Notes under the pieces: model-generated
Told to the model about the DNA's origin: nothing
The model's database searches: none
Seen by the model: the letters and a program-made list of their open reading frames with translations, nothing else
NCBI GenBank assembly: GCA_009733775.1
Contig: WOGZ01000198.1
Span: forward strand, 1-64,000
Origin: Alectoria sarmentosa
Lineage: Eukaryota; Ascomycota; Lecanoromycetes; Lecanorales; Parmeliaceae
Reading direction: 5' to 3'
DNA length: 64,000 nucleotides
Position numbers and translations under genes: made by a program
Shown here: positions 23,345 through 35,244 of the stretch, piece after piece
How the letters are laid out: each line of letters starts with the position of its first letter
Numbering within the stretch: position 1 is the stretch's first letter

Positions 23345-24242
23345 TTAGTAGGTACCAGGCATAAGACTGAGTCTCCCGCCGTCGATGAGAACCACATTGC
23401 CGTTGCAATAAGCCCCCGCGCGGCTCGTGAGATACAGGATGGAACCACCCATGTCTTCGGCGGTACCAACCCTCTCCGCTGGGATAATCTCTTTTGGAAA
23501 GACTCCGTCGCCAATGATGCCTGCGGCCAGCTCGGATGGGAAGACTGTTGGTCTCGGTTAGGCAATTCTCCCAGGAGGGGATTGGATGCTTACGTCCAGG
23601 CGCTAAAACATTGGCCCTTATCCCGTACGGCACGAGATTGGTGGCCATGTGCTTCATCAAAAGCGTCGTTGCCGCCTTACTCTGCCCGTAGGCATAGCCT
23701 GCCGGTACCTTTCTGTTGAAGCCACCTATGCTGCCCGTGGCAATCACCTGACTTTTTTGCTCTACGTTGCCCTTCTTGTTACCCGCATCGAGTAATTTAA
23801 GGAAAGCAACGATGCAGAAAAATACGGCGGAGGTGTTGACGGCGAAAGTCTGCGTGTACTCATCAAACGATTGATTCCACAGTGTGGATTGGTAGTTCTC
23901 TAAAGACGTCTCGGGGGTGATGGAGGTGGACTGGGGACCCGCGATCCCGCTGTTGGCGATAAGGACGTTGATGTATCCAACTTCCTTCTCGATGTGAGAG
24001 ACAATGGACTGGAGATCGTCTTTCGAGGTAACGTCCGCAACCAATGGAATGATATTGCCGTGGGGAGACTCCTTGGCGGCAGCCTCCAGCACTTCCTTGC
24101 GGCGACCGATGATGTAGACTTTGTGGGCACCATTCAAGGCGAGAGCTTTAGTCATCATGAGACCAATGCCACTACCGCCTCCCGTGATAACAGCGACCAG
24201 ACCGTTCACATTGAAGAGGTTTGCTGCCTCGAGTGAAGACAT
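23345..24242 (-). CDS. Short-chain dehydrogenase/reductase (classical SDR)
   Basis: Two exons, 23594-24242 and 23345-23544, with a 49-nt intron; 282 aa. The NAD(P)-binding motif GGGSGIG is near residue 21. ANSGIAG stands at the NAG position. The catalytic set is the Ser in ATGSIGGFN and YGQSK (Tyr-xxx-Lys), with Asn upstream. The C-terminal half after the intron reads LFPSELAAG and SRAGAYCNGNVVLIDGG, the family's typical end. The nucleotide-binding loop has IGRRKEV, so NADP preference is plausible. Substrate cannot be told; related fungal proteins are annotated as gluconate or rhamnolipid-type reductases. Its neighbour across 950 bp is formamidase on the same strand. Confidence 0.88.
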
Positions 24243-25196
24243 GCTGAGGATTTGTCCAAACCTCCCACAGCTGGGAAAGACTGATAATGGTCAGTTCTTC
24301 TTTGCTATGTCAAAGGTTTCTTGTGTTTGAGGTTTGGAACAAGACCGTGGACCCGAGCAATGATTGTAGAAACAATGATGTCAGTGATCAAGACGGGAAA
24401 ATGAAATGTAGCCTGAGAATATGCAGAAACCGCGCGGGAGAATGGAGTCGACGAAGCTGGTTTTGAAGCTAGTAGTCAGATAGGTGTTCAAGTAGGATTT
24501 TTTCTGTCGGAAAATGATCATAAACGGCGGACTGACTCGGATGTTGTCCAGTCACATTGATCAGCAACGGAATAGCCGTTTTCGGCATATCAGTTGGAGC
24601 GGTAGATGCTGAATGGTCATGGTGATCAAGGCTCAAACGTCTGCTCAAGCATTCCGTGCTTGAGCATCTCGAAAAGTATATACTTCATCATCGTTGAGGA
24701 AGTCTTAGGGGGATCATTTTTGCCGCCCGTGGAAAGTTGATTAAACGCAGGCTAAGGCAAGCGCCGCTTTTACGAATTTATGTGAACATAGCAAGATGAT
24801 CATTAAACTTTAAGAAGATTATCTACATCAGAAACATCTAAACATCTCGATGGCGCCGATCTTCCAGCGTGATCTGAGACATGCTCCATTGGCATGGAGA
24901 ATCGCCGGGTTTGTACCTTGACCACCCTTGGATGGTCTATACGATGTAGGCCACAAGTTTCCATGGAGAATACGTGGCGCAGACGAGCTGTACCATTGTG
25001 TGGGCTGTTGGGAGGGTGCCCTGATAATGCCCATATCCGATGATCCAAGATGGATATCATCAAGCTCCATGAATATGGACTGAAATGGTCGGCATTATTT
25101 GAAGTAGCATTGGGATAGAATACAAAAATGAATAGATAGGTGTAAGATTAGTACTCGATATTTGAATCGTGTTGCAATAAGAATCAGCTGGATGCC
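24243..25196. other. Intergenic; one doubtful small minus-strand ORF
   Basis: No confident gene. Minus-strand frames at 24803-25070 (80-86 codons) include VVKVQTRRFSMPMEHVSDH; two overlapping frames look partly protein-like, but no family is recognised. It may be an unannotated small gene or the 3' region of formamidase. Confidence 0.3.
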
Positions 25197-26917
25197 TTAG
25201 TACTCCTTGAGAGGTTCTGTGCGCGTTGACATATCCGGTTGACTTTTTGAGGGGTACGCACATTGACCCATGTTGAGCCTGGGGATTGATGCACCGGGAG
25301 AGATGTCGAAGTCGAAGGCGTCCATTGGGAGTCCAAGAGTTCTTGACAAAGAGTCGTGTTAACATAGTCTTGTATCAGGAGCTGAATTCAGACTTACGTG
25401 CAGCAATTTGGTATCTGCAGGTCATAGATATTAGCAATGGACTCGGCATGAGTCTTCCTATACGGAGCTTTCTTACATCAACAATCCCAGCAATGTGGGC
25501 TTGGACGGGGACGCAGGAGAGGAGAAGGTAGCATTGATAGTCATCGTAGCCTGAGTGAAAAATTAGCTAAGATGCACTCTCCTTCCCTTCCTCTAGGTCG
25601 AGGTCCAATACCATATCTCTTCAAGTAGGCAATGCACCGTAGTACCGTTTGGCGGTAGGATACCGTTGCATCCATGTAGTGCTGCTTGCCAGTCTCATCC
25701 ACACTGAATCCCTCAAAGGTAATGAATCGTCCCGGGCTATACTGAGGCTCCACACTACCTGCGATGTATATTGGTGAGGGAGAGCCAAGCTCTTTCATGC
25801 CATTTTTCATCACACTCGCTTTAAGGGTGATGGTGCCAGCGATTTCAATTGCGCCACAAAAGGAGATCTCCGCATCGCTTTCTTTAACGAAATTATTAGC
25901 GCGCTCACAAAGTTCTTCTCGAGTGGAGCTACTTTCAACGCATATGAGGATGGCGAGAAACACGTACGAGAAAAGTGCAAATCACCGACACTAAACTTGG
26001 CCCCATTGACATGAACAGGTAACCAGACTCTACTTCCTTTGGAGAGGTTCTTGATGTCACAATTGCCGCCATGCTCTGGTCTGCAAGGGATGGTCCGCGC
26101 GCCCTCTTCTTGCACCTTCTTCTTGATCTCACCTTCTCCGCGTCCAGGATGAGTATGCTCAGGGTCAGGGGGCAAAGCAACAACGCGCTGCAAGTCTGTG
26201 GTTTTGATAAGTTCGGTCTCACGCTTGTTCCATTCTGCCAACACCTCTGCAGAGGGCGCGCATCCAAGCTGACCAGGATGAACGATGCCTGGGAACCTGA
26301 CATGAGGAATGTGGCGAGATGTGGCGTAGATGCCTTCAAAATCCCATATAGCCTTGGCACTGCACTCATTCGTTCAGCATTGTGTTGGACGCGGTACCCT
26401 GCTTGTGGAGTCGGAGTGCACTCACGCGTGAGGATAAATCTCGTCGAGAAAGCCACCTCCATTGTTAGCATCAAAGACACCGGTGTATCCCCAGAGCTGA
26501 TCTGGAAATGGCTGCAAGTCAACTATCTCGACCACGAGCATATCTCCAGGCTCCGCGCCGGGCACCTCGAAAGGTCCAGACAAATAATGGATCTGTGTGA
26601 GATCGACGTCTTTGACATCGTCTGCGTCATCGTTGTTCTTGATCTGGCCTCCGGTCCAGTCTACGCATTCAATATTGACGACTTCGCCATCCTCAATTGT
26701 GCCTACAGACGGTACTATGAAGAGGAACATTAACATCATAGTCGTATGTCTACCTATGGCGGCTTACTGTCAGGGTGCCATCGGTTCTAGAATGTGGTCA
26801 GCGTTGATTTCAATTGAGCGCTAGCTCTCTGGGTAGTCATACGTGAAAGCAGGATTGCTGTGACGCAGGCGTGTTGAAATCAGCTTTATTGACCTTGCGA
26901 ATCCCTGAAGGAGGCAT
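25197..26917 (-). CDS. fmdS: Formamidase (FmdA/AmdA family)
   Basis: Hydrolyses formamide to formate and ammonia, a cytosolic nitrogen-scavenging step. Eight exons join in frame: 26843-26917, 26768-26786, 26426-26714, 25968-26359, 25612-25881, 25477-25550, 25398-25414 and 25197-25341; 426 aa, as expected. Conserved pieces include MPPSGIRKVNKADFN, FHNRWHPDIPSVGTIEDGE, IECVDWTGGQI, LTQIHYLSGPFEVPGAEPGD, PEHGGNCDIKNLSKGS, HVNGAKFSVGDLHFSQ, EISFCGAIE and the end IPNCCTTLGLPMDAFDFDIS. Exons 2 and 7 are only 19 and 17 nt; both are required to give conserved sequence. Three GATA sites lie upstream. All introns are 53-86 nt. The joined length (1281 nt) divides exactly by three. Confidence 0.9.
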
Positions 26918-28224
26918 TTTATCCTTCCCCTTTCTTTTTTCGAGACGAATATTAAAATGGTCAAGAGAAGGGCAGCGTGTCTGAATGAGAAGTCTTCCAT
27001 GCTATCGACAAGTTTGGAATGACGCAAGAGTCTGATAAGAGAAATCTACGTTGCAGCAAGATTGCGGTGGAAATGATAAGGTAGGCAGCTCGGTAGGTAC
27101 CTTAGGTCGAAGCGGACAGAAGCAAGGCGGGGACAGAGAGCGGGGTACTGAGTACTTGAGAATAAAAGCAAGCTGATCGATGGTGATGTAACAGAAAGTG
27201 CGGGCAATAATAAATCATGGCGATTTGGTCCAAGAGCCCTCAGCTCATCTGATAAAAGAAGGAGACGTTTTGATTTTAATGACGTTTTTGACGATCATAT
27301 TATACTTGGGAATCTCTTTGGAAGTCTGGGTAGGGATAGCGCTCCAAAGCTGGGCTCTCCAGATACATTTCCGAAGCACGTCCCAGTGTGCCAGTGCCAA
27401 ATAGAGCACGTCAGACGAGCCAAAGCCGCTACCCGGGATGCTGACGCAGTAGTCTTGGCGTTCAGGGCTTTTGCGGTCTACCTCCGGTCTTCCGCACTTG
27501 ATCTGGCTTGGAATACATAGCGGTGACTGGAATCTTTTGACTTGAGTGACTATTCAAGTATCATCTTTGGAAGTCACATTCAACATGTTATCCTATCGAA
27601 AGACACAATGATATTTGAATCCCTATTTTGGCTACTAATCTCTTCGACGATAAGCTCTTGATCAGTGTTACTGGAAAGATACAATATTGTAGAAAGCGCC
27701 AAGATTTTCTCATACTCCGCAACGTCCTCTTCCCCTGCTCTTCCCCTGCAGCCTCTCCGTTCCTCTAGGCCTTTTCATACCCTACGATCCCCCTGTACTT
27801 TCCAACCTCACGGGACATTCTCGCACCCCAGGGCTTCCCACGCTCCAAGATTGTCCCGTAGCTCATTCGAGAACATTCACGCGGCACTATGCTTACAATA
27901 GCGTCTTGAGAAGGGGTTTGACCCCGAGGTTGGATGTCCTGGTTAGCTCACTCGCTAAAGCGGCCAGGCCCGTGCTTGTCCTGCCAAGCATGCCAAGGAA
28001 CCCAAAGAACAACTCTATTTCGCCGACTTTTCTCGAAGCCTTCCAGGCTCCAGCGCGCTGAAATGAGACATCAGCCACGCTTCCCGACTTCAGACATCCA
28101 GATTCTACCGTTCAAGGACTCCTCGATGCTGCCTCCTTCGTAATTGTAGTCGCTCGTTTAACAAAGTGGTGTCCTTTGGAGCGGACACCACTTACTCAAT
28201 CCCTGCGCCGAGTCCGTCTTTCCT
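26918..28224. other. Intergenic between divergent formamidase and GDA1
   Basis: No gene supported. The right part (27700-28160) is CT-rich and probably the 5' leader of GDA1. The left part holds GATA sites at 27034, 27075 and 27251. Confidence 0.5.
27033..27254. promoter_or_regulatory. Three HGATAR (AreA/GATA factor) sites upstream of formamidase
   Basis: CTGATAAG (GATA at 27034), ATGATAAG (27075) and CTGATAAA (27251) lie 117, 158 and 334 bp before the formamidase ATG. HGATAR is the binding motif of fungal nitrogen regulators AreA/Nit2. In Aspergillus nidulans fmdS is under AreA control, so nitrogen-repression of this gene is expected. Short motifs occur by chance, so only clustering and the known biology support this. 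Confidence 0.45.
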
Positions 28225-30059
28225 ATGTCAACAGCGTTCGACGCCCGTCGACGTCCAAGCCTCTGGTCCTACCTTAGCTTCAACTCCAAGCCACGAAGAC
28301 GATCGGTCTCCTTACCCAAGCACGAGACACCCGGTCCCGACCGCAAAGAAAACACCCCTCCGAAGGGCAGCTGGGGCAGAGCAGGCAATCTGGAGGGCTA
28401 CAAGGAAGCCTCGATGACGGGTGGTCAGAGGGCGCGGTTGCTGAAAATTGGGGGAGTCATTGCCTTTGTTGTACTTTTATTGTATCTTTTCACCTCGAGG
28501 GATGGTGCCGGCGTTAGGGACATTGTGAAAGGTACGCCCCGTACGAAGACTAGTCCGACCAAGTATGAACGTCGCTAAGCTATTCTAGGAGGCCAAACGT
28601 CTCCACCCACGACGGATAAGAAAGAAGCAGGGCCCCTTGGGACGACGAAGTGCTCGAAGTCCAGCTCGAAGGAGAAGCCTCTAATACAATATGCTTTGAT
28701 GATCGATGCCGGTAGCACCGGCTCTCGAATCCATGTCTATAAATTTAATAATTGCGGTTCTACACCTGAGCTGGAGTCTGAGGAATTTCAGATGACCGAG
28801 AAGAAAGAAGGAGGATCTGGCTTGAGCTCGTATGGGGATGACGCGGAAGGAGCTGCACAAAGTCTTGACATGCTCCTTGAGGTCGCTGTAAAGACGGTCC
28901 CGGATACGTTGAAAGGCTGTTCCCCAATCGCCGTCAAAGCGACTGCTGGTCTTCGAAAATTGGATCAGAAGAAAGAAGGCGCAAGCAAGAAAATCCTCGA
29001 CGCGGTCCGCAACCGCCTGGAAACCAAATTCCCCTTCCCAGTTGTCTCCGCAGAAAATGGAGGTGTCGAAGTCATGGACGGCAAGGATGAGGGTGTGTAC
29101 GCTTGGATCACCACGAATTACCTTCTTGGAAAGATCGGCGGTCCAGACAAGTCGCCTACAGCAGCCGTCTTCGACCTTGGTGGTGGCAGCACCCAGATTG
29201 TCTTCGAGCCTACGTTCAATTCTCCTTCCGGTGGTATGCCCGAGACGCTCCATGAAGGCGAGCACAAGTACGTCTTCAAGACTGGCGGTTCAACTTACGA
29301 ACTCTACCAGCACTCCCACCTGGGCTACGGCCTTATGGCTGCTCGTGAATCCATCCACAAATCCGTCGTAAAGGCCCTACACGACGCCTCTCCAAAGGAC
29401 AGATCGTGGGCCTCATCTCCCATCCCAAACCCTTGCATTGCGCCAGGTATGTCCCGCGAAGTGAACGTCACCCTCGACAGCGGCGATTTCTATGCTACTA
29501 AAATGGCTGGTCCTAAGGATGCCGCCCCGGCCCAATGCCGTGGCCTTGCTGAAAAGATTCTCTTGAAAGAAAAGCAGTGTGACTTAGCCCCTTGCTCTTT
29601 CGGAGGCGTACACCAACCCTCGCTAGAAAAGACCTTTGCCCGGGAAGATGTCTACATATTCAGCTACTTCTTTGACCGTACAAAGCCACTCGGTATGCCG
29701 GAATCGTTCACTGTCGCCGAGCTGCGTGACTTGACGGCCAAAGTATGTGAGGGCGAGAAGGGATGGTCAAGCTTTGGGGCGGTAGAAGGTGCATTGGAGG
29801 AGTTGAAAGGCCGGCCGGAATACTGTCTGGATCTTAATTTTATGGTTGGACTGCTGCACACGGGGTATGAGATGCCCTTGAACAGGGAGGTGAAGATTGC
29901 GAAGAAGATCAAGGGCAATGAGCTGGGCTGGTGCTTGGGTGCCAGGTGAGTACTCTTTCATTGTGCTGGAGTGGGAACAGGGTGCTAACGTGTGGATACA
30001 GTCTGCCACTGCTGAGTCAGGAGTCTGGGTGGAAATGTAAATTGAGCGAGTCGCATTGA
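28225..30059 (+). CDS. GDA1: Guanosine-diphosphatase, Golgi apyrase-family
   Basis: Type II Golgi membrane GDPase that clears GDP made during mannosylation so that GDP-mannose can be exchanged. Three exons, 28225-28531, 28589-29945 and 30002-30059, with 57- and 56-nt introns; 573 aa. A basic/polar cytosolic tail is followed by one transmembrane segment, IGGVIAFVVLLLYLF (about residues 77-91), and a Lys/Ser-rich stem. Apyrase conserved regions are clear: ACR1 DAGSTGSRIHVYKF, ACR2 VKATAGLRKL, ACR3 DGKDEGVYAWITTNYLLG and ACR4 FDLGGGSTQIVFEP. The short third exon supplies SLPLLS and the end. Converges with the minus-strand NOPCHAP1-like gene 208 bp away. Confidence 0.93.
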
Positions 30060-30267
30060 GCGGGTCGTTCATGGCGACCTTATGCTGTAAAAACGAGCGC
30101 ATTCTTGGACTTCTCTTTGAATATGATAAAGGTTATCAGGCGCTAGCAAGAAGTGTCTTAAACGGGTTGCCTAGTATAGATTTTTCGCTGAAGCATTATG
30201 GTGCTGCTTTTCCAAGCACAGTCATACCAGTGGTATCTCGCCTTGTGCTTTGATTCGCAGTTCGCCA

Positions 30268-31281
30268 TCACGATTCGACCTCTTTCACCATCTTTTTGGA
30301 AATCGGTTTTACCTCACCATTGTGATTCAACAAGCGGCCTAGAAAATCTCGTTCCTCAGGCTCATCGCATTCTCCCTCCTTCCTTTCGTCATCAGACTCA
30401 TTCTCTCTCTCCTCGCTTCCACTCTTTTCAATTTCCTCTCCCCTCTGCTCAAGCACCCCTAATCCCAAATCCATCTCAATGTACTCCCCCTCTTGCCCTC
30501 CAGCTTCTGCATCACCAATATTTTCAATATTCCGCTTATCCAACCTCCCTTCTTTCCGCTCAGCTTCTAGTACCTCATTCGCATCCTTCATCTTCGGCAG
30601 TAACGCGTTGAGCCTGGCTTGCAGGTTGGACAAGTTGTCGACGGTGAGGGAGGCTACAGAGAGGTGTGGAGGGAGGGATTGCTGCATGCTATTGGAAGTT
30701 GAAGATGAGAGGGCCGAGTCCGCTGAAGAGGATTCCGATTCGGAGGAAGAGCCTGATGACGATGAGGAGACGTCGTCTTCTTCAGAGTCTTCGGAGGAAG
30801 AGGATAGGAGGTCGGAGACATCATCGGAGACGGAAGCTGAGGTGTAGGATCCGGATTCGGTACTCGTACCGCTGCTGGTAGTCGATGGGCTGATCATACG
30901 GGGGAGAAGAGACGGCAGATGCGCGCGGGGCTGTGGACTCCTGGAGTCGGCGCTCGAAGTAGAAGCGTACCCAACGGAGTCTGTCTCTCCGCTGCTGGAG
31001 CTGAATGCGTCGCTTTCAGACTCTGATGATGTCTCGGAGCTGGTAGAAGAGCTGGCGTAGGAAGGCGTGGAGGGATGGAGAATCCGAGCTGTTGGAGTGA
31101 CGGGTACTGGTGAACCGATGAGTGTGGGAGAGCTTGTAGCTATCGATGGGTTCGATGTGGTCATGGCATGGGCTGGTGTATTTGTGTCTGATGCCTCCTG
31201 GTCCTGCCGCCTTCTCTTTCGAAAGTGGATTGCTAGTTGGTTGTCAATATCTTCAAACGCTCTTTTCTTAATCTTCTCCAT
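30268..31281 (-). CDS. NOPCHAP1/DUF4598-like protein (snoRNP assembly chaperone)
   Basis: Intronless frame of 337 aa. The first ~200 residues are a very Ser/Glu-rich disordered region. The conserved part reads LQARLNALLPKMKDANEVLE, then GEYIEMDLGLGVLEQ, which matches the DUF4598 core of NOPCHAP1. In animals that protein links the R2TP/RUVBL chaperones to NOP58 during box C/D snoRNP assembly. An N-terminal basic patch, FRKRRRQDQ, could be a nuclear signal. Function in fungi is inferred from the core only. A polar Glu-rich stretch lies before the end. Confidence 0.72.
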   Translation of the reverse strand: MEKIKKRAFEDIDNQLAIHFRKRRRQDQEASDTNTPAHAMTTSNPSIATSSPTLIGSPVPVTPTARILHPSTPSYASSSTSSETSSESESDAFSSSSGETDSVGYASTSSADSRSPQPRAHLPSLLPRMISPSTTSSGTSTESGSYTSASVSDDVSDLLSSSSEDSEEDDVSSSSSGSSSESESSSADSALSSSTSNSMQQSLPPHLSVASLTVDNLSNLQARLNALLPKMKDANEVLEAERKEGRLDKRNIENIGDAEAGGQEGEYIEMDLGLGVLEQRGEEIEKSGSEERENESDDERKEGECDEPEERDFLGRLLNHNGEVKPISKKMVKEVES

Positions 31282-32360
31282 ACTGGAGTCTGACGATGCT
31301 TCCGAAGAAAGAGCAATGATGCTTGATTATGAATGCTGAGCGATTGAGATAAGAATCATGCTGGTAAGATTGTCTAGGTGTCTAGCAATCGGTGGGGCAC
31401 GATAATGGCAAGCTTTGGCGGGGCGGCTGCAGATGGCACTTCGGGCCTTGCCGTTCTTACGCCTCTATTTAGCGCGAGACTTTTGATAGGGCTGAATGGG
31501 AATGAGGATTGAGGATTGCCCTTTCTTCACCGCTTGCTTCTTTCCTGGCATGTCATAATAAGCAATACTCTCCTTCACTCTACAGCATTCTCATTTCGGA
31601 CTTTGTTGTATAACAGAACCTGGAAAAGTGAAGTGTAATTCTCTGTATCATCTTCCCCTTGAATCGACATGCGGACTCAATTCTGACATATAGAGTATGA
31701 AGGACCCGGAGCTGAGCTGGCCTTCGGACGAGCCCGTATCAGAACTTCCGACCGCAGCAACGTCATGACTTATGAGCTCGTACCTTGAGCCAGACGGGCC
31801 CTGAATCTCTTCATCTGCTTCACAGCTGCGACTTCGTTGTTGCTGTTATAAAGAAGGGCTGGAGGTCTTGAACCAATCATTAGATCCGTTTCCTTGGACG
31901 TCTAGCCTGAAACGCGGATAGAACCTGCGGTAGTCTTATCCAGTAAGTCAATATCATCAACTGCGACGTCAATGAAGCAGACCTGCAACGTATTAATAGA
32001 GTTGCTCTTGTTTTAAGACCTGTCTCATGACCTGTTGAATGGCCAGCAAGACTTATGGTCATCAAGAAGGTGGCAAATGTTTTATATATAAAACCTCCTG
32101 TCAAGGCCCGATAGACATTCCCTTAACATTTGACGCACGATGGGCATTTCCTTTCCATGTCAAATTTCTGATAATCTACATTGCAAATTACACCATCTCT
32201 ATCTACCTTCTCTTCAAGTACTCGCAGAACCTACGACGTTATGCCGTTTGCTTTTGACCATCTACTGCTATCTGACTGCGATGCCAACGGTAGACCTCTA
32301 CTCACAGTCCATATCCAACAGGTCCTCGCGCGGCTTGATCCTTTTCGAAATCGCCCAACG
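31282..32360. other. Intergenic between divergent NOPCHAP1-like and eIF4E-family genes
   Basis: No gene supported. A frame open upstream of 32361 (first ATG 32241) may be a 5'-extended start or leader of the eIF4E-family gene. Confidence 0.45.
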
Positions 32361-33190
32361 ATGGCTTCACCAGTCTCCAGATTCTCCAGTAGTGGAGCCT
32401 TGAGCCCAGTCTCCGAGGATGAGAACGTCAAAGTCGCCCGTCGACTGAATCTCGTCCGTAATCTACGGGCACCAGCCTTTCAATACGCATGGACATTCTA
32501 CCATGACAAATACACAGAGTCTCAGAACTACGAGGGCCGTCTCACCCTCCTGAAGGAAGACATCATCACAGCAAAACCGTTTTGGGAAGTCCTGAATTCT
32601 TTCCCCTTCGATGCTCTCAAGTTGAAAGACTCCGTCCACTTCTTTAAACGGGGCGTAAAACCTGTATGGGAAGACCCTCGCAACGTCAAGGGCGGGTCAT
32701 GGACATTTCGCGTTCCCAAAGCGCAGTCCGAAGAGTTCTGGAAGGAGGTCTTGATGCTCGCGGTCGGCGAAGAATTCGTCGACGTGATCCAGCCACGTAA
32801 GTACCTATCCAAACAGCCTACCTTCGTTGCTGACCCGCCGCAGGCGACGACCTCTGCGGCCTCTCCATGTCCGTACGCTTCAACTCAAACCTCATCACAA
32901 TCTGGAACCGTGACGGCGCCAACGAAAAGACGAAAGAGGGCATCCTTGCCGTCGTCCTCGAAAAGGTTTCTCCGGAACTCAAACCGCAGTCAAGGAATTA
33001 CTACTACAAGCAACATAGCGAGCACGCTGGCTTCAGTGAAGTCGTTGCCAAGGCGAGCGAAAAGTCGAAGAAGGCAGAGGAGGGGAAGATTGCCGAGGCA
33101 GAGGTTAAAGGTCCGGAAGGCGATCAGGCGTTGTTGAAGGATGTGGAGGGCATTGACCTCAAAGACTTGAGCAAGGGGGCGGCGGCTTGA
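32361..33190 (+). CDS. eIF4E-family cap-binding protein (4EHP/eIF4E2-like)
   Basis: Two exons, 32361-32796 and 32844-33190, with a 47-nt intron; 260 aa. Start chosen at MASPVSRFSSSG as the typical N-terminus; an in-frame ATG at 32241 would add 40 residues. The core has WTFYHDK (in place of the usual WALWF), FWEVLNSFP, LKDSVHFFKRGVKPVWEDP, GGSWTFRVPKAQSEEFWKEV, LMLAVGEEF, SMSVRFNSNLITIWNRD and YYYKQHSEHAGF. The stacking aromatics seen are the W of KPVWED and the position equivalent to W56. Likely cytosolic cap-binding with a translational repressor or alternative initiation role. A long Lys/Glu tail is lineage-specific. Reading across the splice gives PRDD where relatives have GDD. Confidence 0.85.
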
Positions 33191-33451
33191 GATGGGGTTA
33201 GCGGAGTTGCGAGTGGATTGGTTGGATTATCTGGGATCTGGATGGGGGATTTGTTGCAAGTTGCGCGCATGTTGTGGGGTGTTTGGCGGTCATGTTGCAT
33301 TTACGAGGAGATTTTCATAGCACGGGGGATGTTCACGGGATTCAGCCCTTCTGTCTTATTAAATCAAAGCGATGTCAAATCTAATCCGTTGTCCAACCCG
33401 GCGCTCTATGCCCTTACAATTCGCCTCTCCAAAGGGCGCAGACCTTTCACA

Positions 33452-34612
33452 CTATCCCGACGCTCGCTCCTGCCGATCCGCTACATCCTGGCCCCCGCTC
33501 CCACCCTTGCCCTCAAACTTCCTCCTCTGCTCATCTCTCACGCTCGGCGCCGCATTAACATTCCACTAAAGGATTTCCGAGTCAGTTTTCCTCTTTTAAG
33601 GATGGTTCTAAAGTCAGAAGACATGTATGTCTCAGGAGGCGGAAAAGGTCTCCGGCTCGGAAAAACAGAATAAAAAAAGGGAAACGACGGATCGGAAAAG
33701 AGAACTCACATGCGTCCTCATAATCTTCTCAAACATGACCGCCGAGCTCTCTCCCTCGACCCTCTCCTCTGGTCCAAACTCACCCACAACCGGACTCTCA
33801 AACTCCTTCGTGAACAGCGGCGCCGGAGCCGCCCGCAACGTATACACGATGCTGAAGCGATACGGATCGCGCGCATCCTCTACCGAAGGCGCGCAAACGA
33901 CGCGGTGGACACCGGCTCTGTAATTGCCCCGCGAGAGGAACGCGAGCGTCTCCCCGGCCAGCAACGTCGCCGTCAACCCGCCCGAGCCCGTCAGGGAGCC
34001 CGGGGCCAGATTCGACGGATCCTCAACGGAGACCCAAGAATTCGTCCGAGAATCCAAAGCCTGCAGGCCCGGCGATTGGCCGACCACGAGGGAGAGCAGG
34101 CCGAGGTCTTTGTGCTTCTCGGCGTTGACTTTGGGCCCGGCGGGGCCCCGGGGGCGGTCGTAGCGGAACATGCGGACGAGGGTCGGGGTGCGCTCCGAGT
34201 CCGGCAGCGCGACGCAGGGCCGCACGAAGGGGGAGAAGACGTCCGGGTGGAGGGATAGCGTGTTGGCGATGGCGGTCATGATGCTCTGCATGAAGGCGCC
34301 GGTGAGGTCCCACGCGGTTTGGAGCTCGTGTCGGAGAGGCGCGGGACAGCGGGTTGAGGTCTTGACCGTCATGATGCACTTCTCGTTCGGGATCTGCGAG
34401 TAGCCTTCCTCGCTGGCGGCGGCGCCGCTTGCGGCTTGGAAGTTTGTCTTTTCGGGGGAGTCGGGGGGCAGGTTGAAATATTCAGTAGTCTGGGCGAAGA
34501 GGCGGGCGTAGGCTTCTGCCATGTCGGGGTGGTCTGCGAGGGCTAGGGGGAGGTAGCCTTCGGACGCTAGGAAATGGAGAGCGTGGTCGTCCGATACTTG
34601 TCTTTGGGCCAT
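33452..34612 (-). CDS. Isopenicillin N synthase-like 2OG-Fe(II) oxygenase
   Basis: Two exons, 33710-34612 and 33452-33565; 338 aa; starts MAQRQVSDDH. The double-stranded beta-helix fold has the iron ligands His-x-Asp in EKHKDLGLLSLVVG and the distal His in AGVHRVVCAP, with YRFSIVY supplying the 2-oxoglutarate-binding Arg-x-Ser. The N-terminal DIOX_N-like part includes EAYARLFAQTTEYFNLPP. The 144-nt last intron is long for this locus; the second exon (NVNAAPSVRDEQRRKF) reads as a typical C-terminus. The coding region is strongly GC-rich, so long shadow frames overlap it. Substrate unknown; fungal relatives range from gibberellin to secondary-metabolite oxygenases. Confidence 0.85.
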
Positions 34613-35244
34613 TGCGCCTTTTTCGCTCGTGATCAAAATGAGGGGGGTTTATGCTTCCCTCAACTATTGTCGGGATTGGAGAGGAGCGATGGGACCTAGG
34701 AGATGGTAGAAAGAAAAGAGAGTCATCAAGCGGGACTCAAGGCGCAATGAAATACGACTCTGCGGATCTGAAATCTCATGGACGTCTTTGAACTCAGTTG
34801 AATGCGCACATGTTTGTATCCAAAATATGCATATTTGGATAGGTGGAAGCAGATTCCTTAGATCAGACTAGGAAGCAGAGGCCATGTTGCGTGATTTTCG
34901 CCACCAAGTCCGATTCTGAAACTCTTGGCGCTGAACATGTTCAACACAATTGCAACCATCACCATTCACTCAACTCCTCTACTTATTTACAATCTTCAAT
35001 CGTTGCTATCGAAGTGGTTGAGTCTTGTCCACAGGTTCTATTTGGTGTAAAAGCTACCATACGCATACAGAATCAACGCCAGGCACACTGGCTTCACTAC
35101 GTCCATTGAGGTGACACAAGCCCGTTGTCGACGTATGTCGAATGCCCCATTGAACCAAATAGAAGACGAACTGACACAATGATTGAAGGCAATATCTACT
35201 TTGGAGTCTGAATTCAAGACAGAAGCCAGCCACTCGTCGGAGCC
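34613..35244. other. Intergenic between divergent oxygenase and HMG/F-box-like genes
   Basis: No gene supported; it holds both promoters. Confidence 0.5.

Noticed and set aside
33710..34258. 182-codon plus-strand frame rich in Arg
   Set aside because: Antisense shadow of the 2OG-Fe(II) oxygenase coding region.
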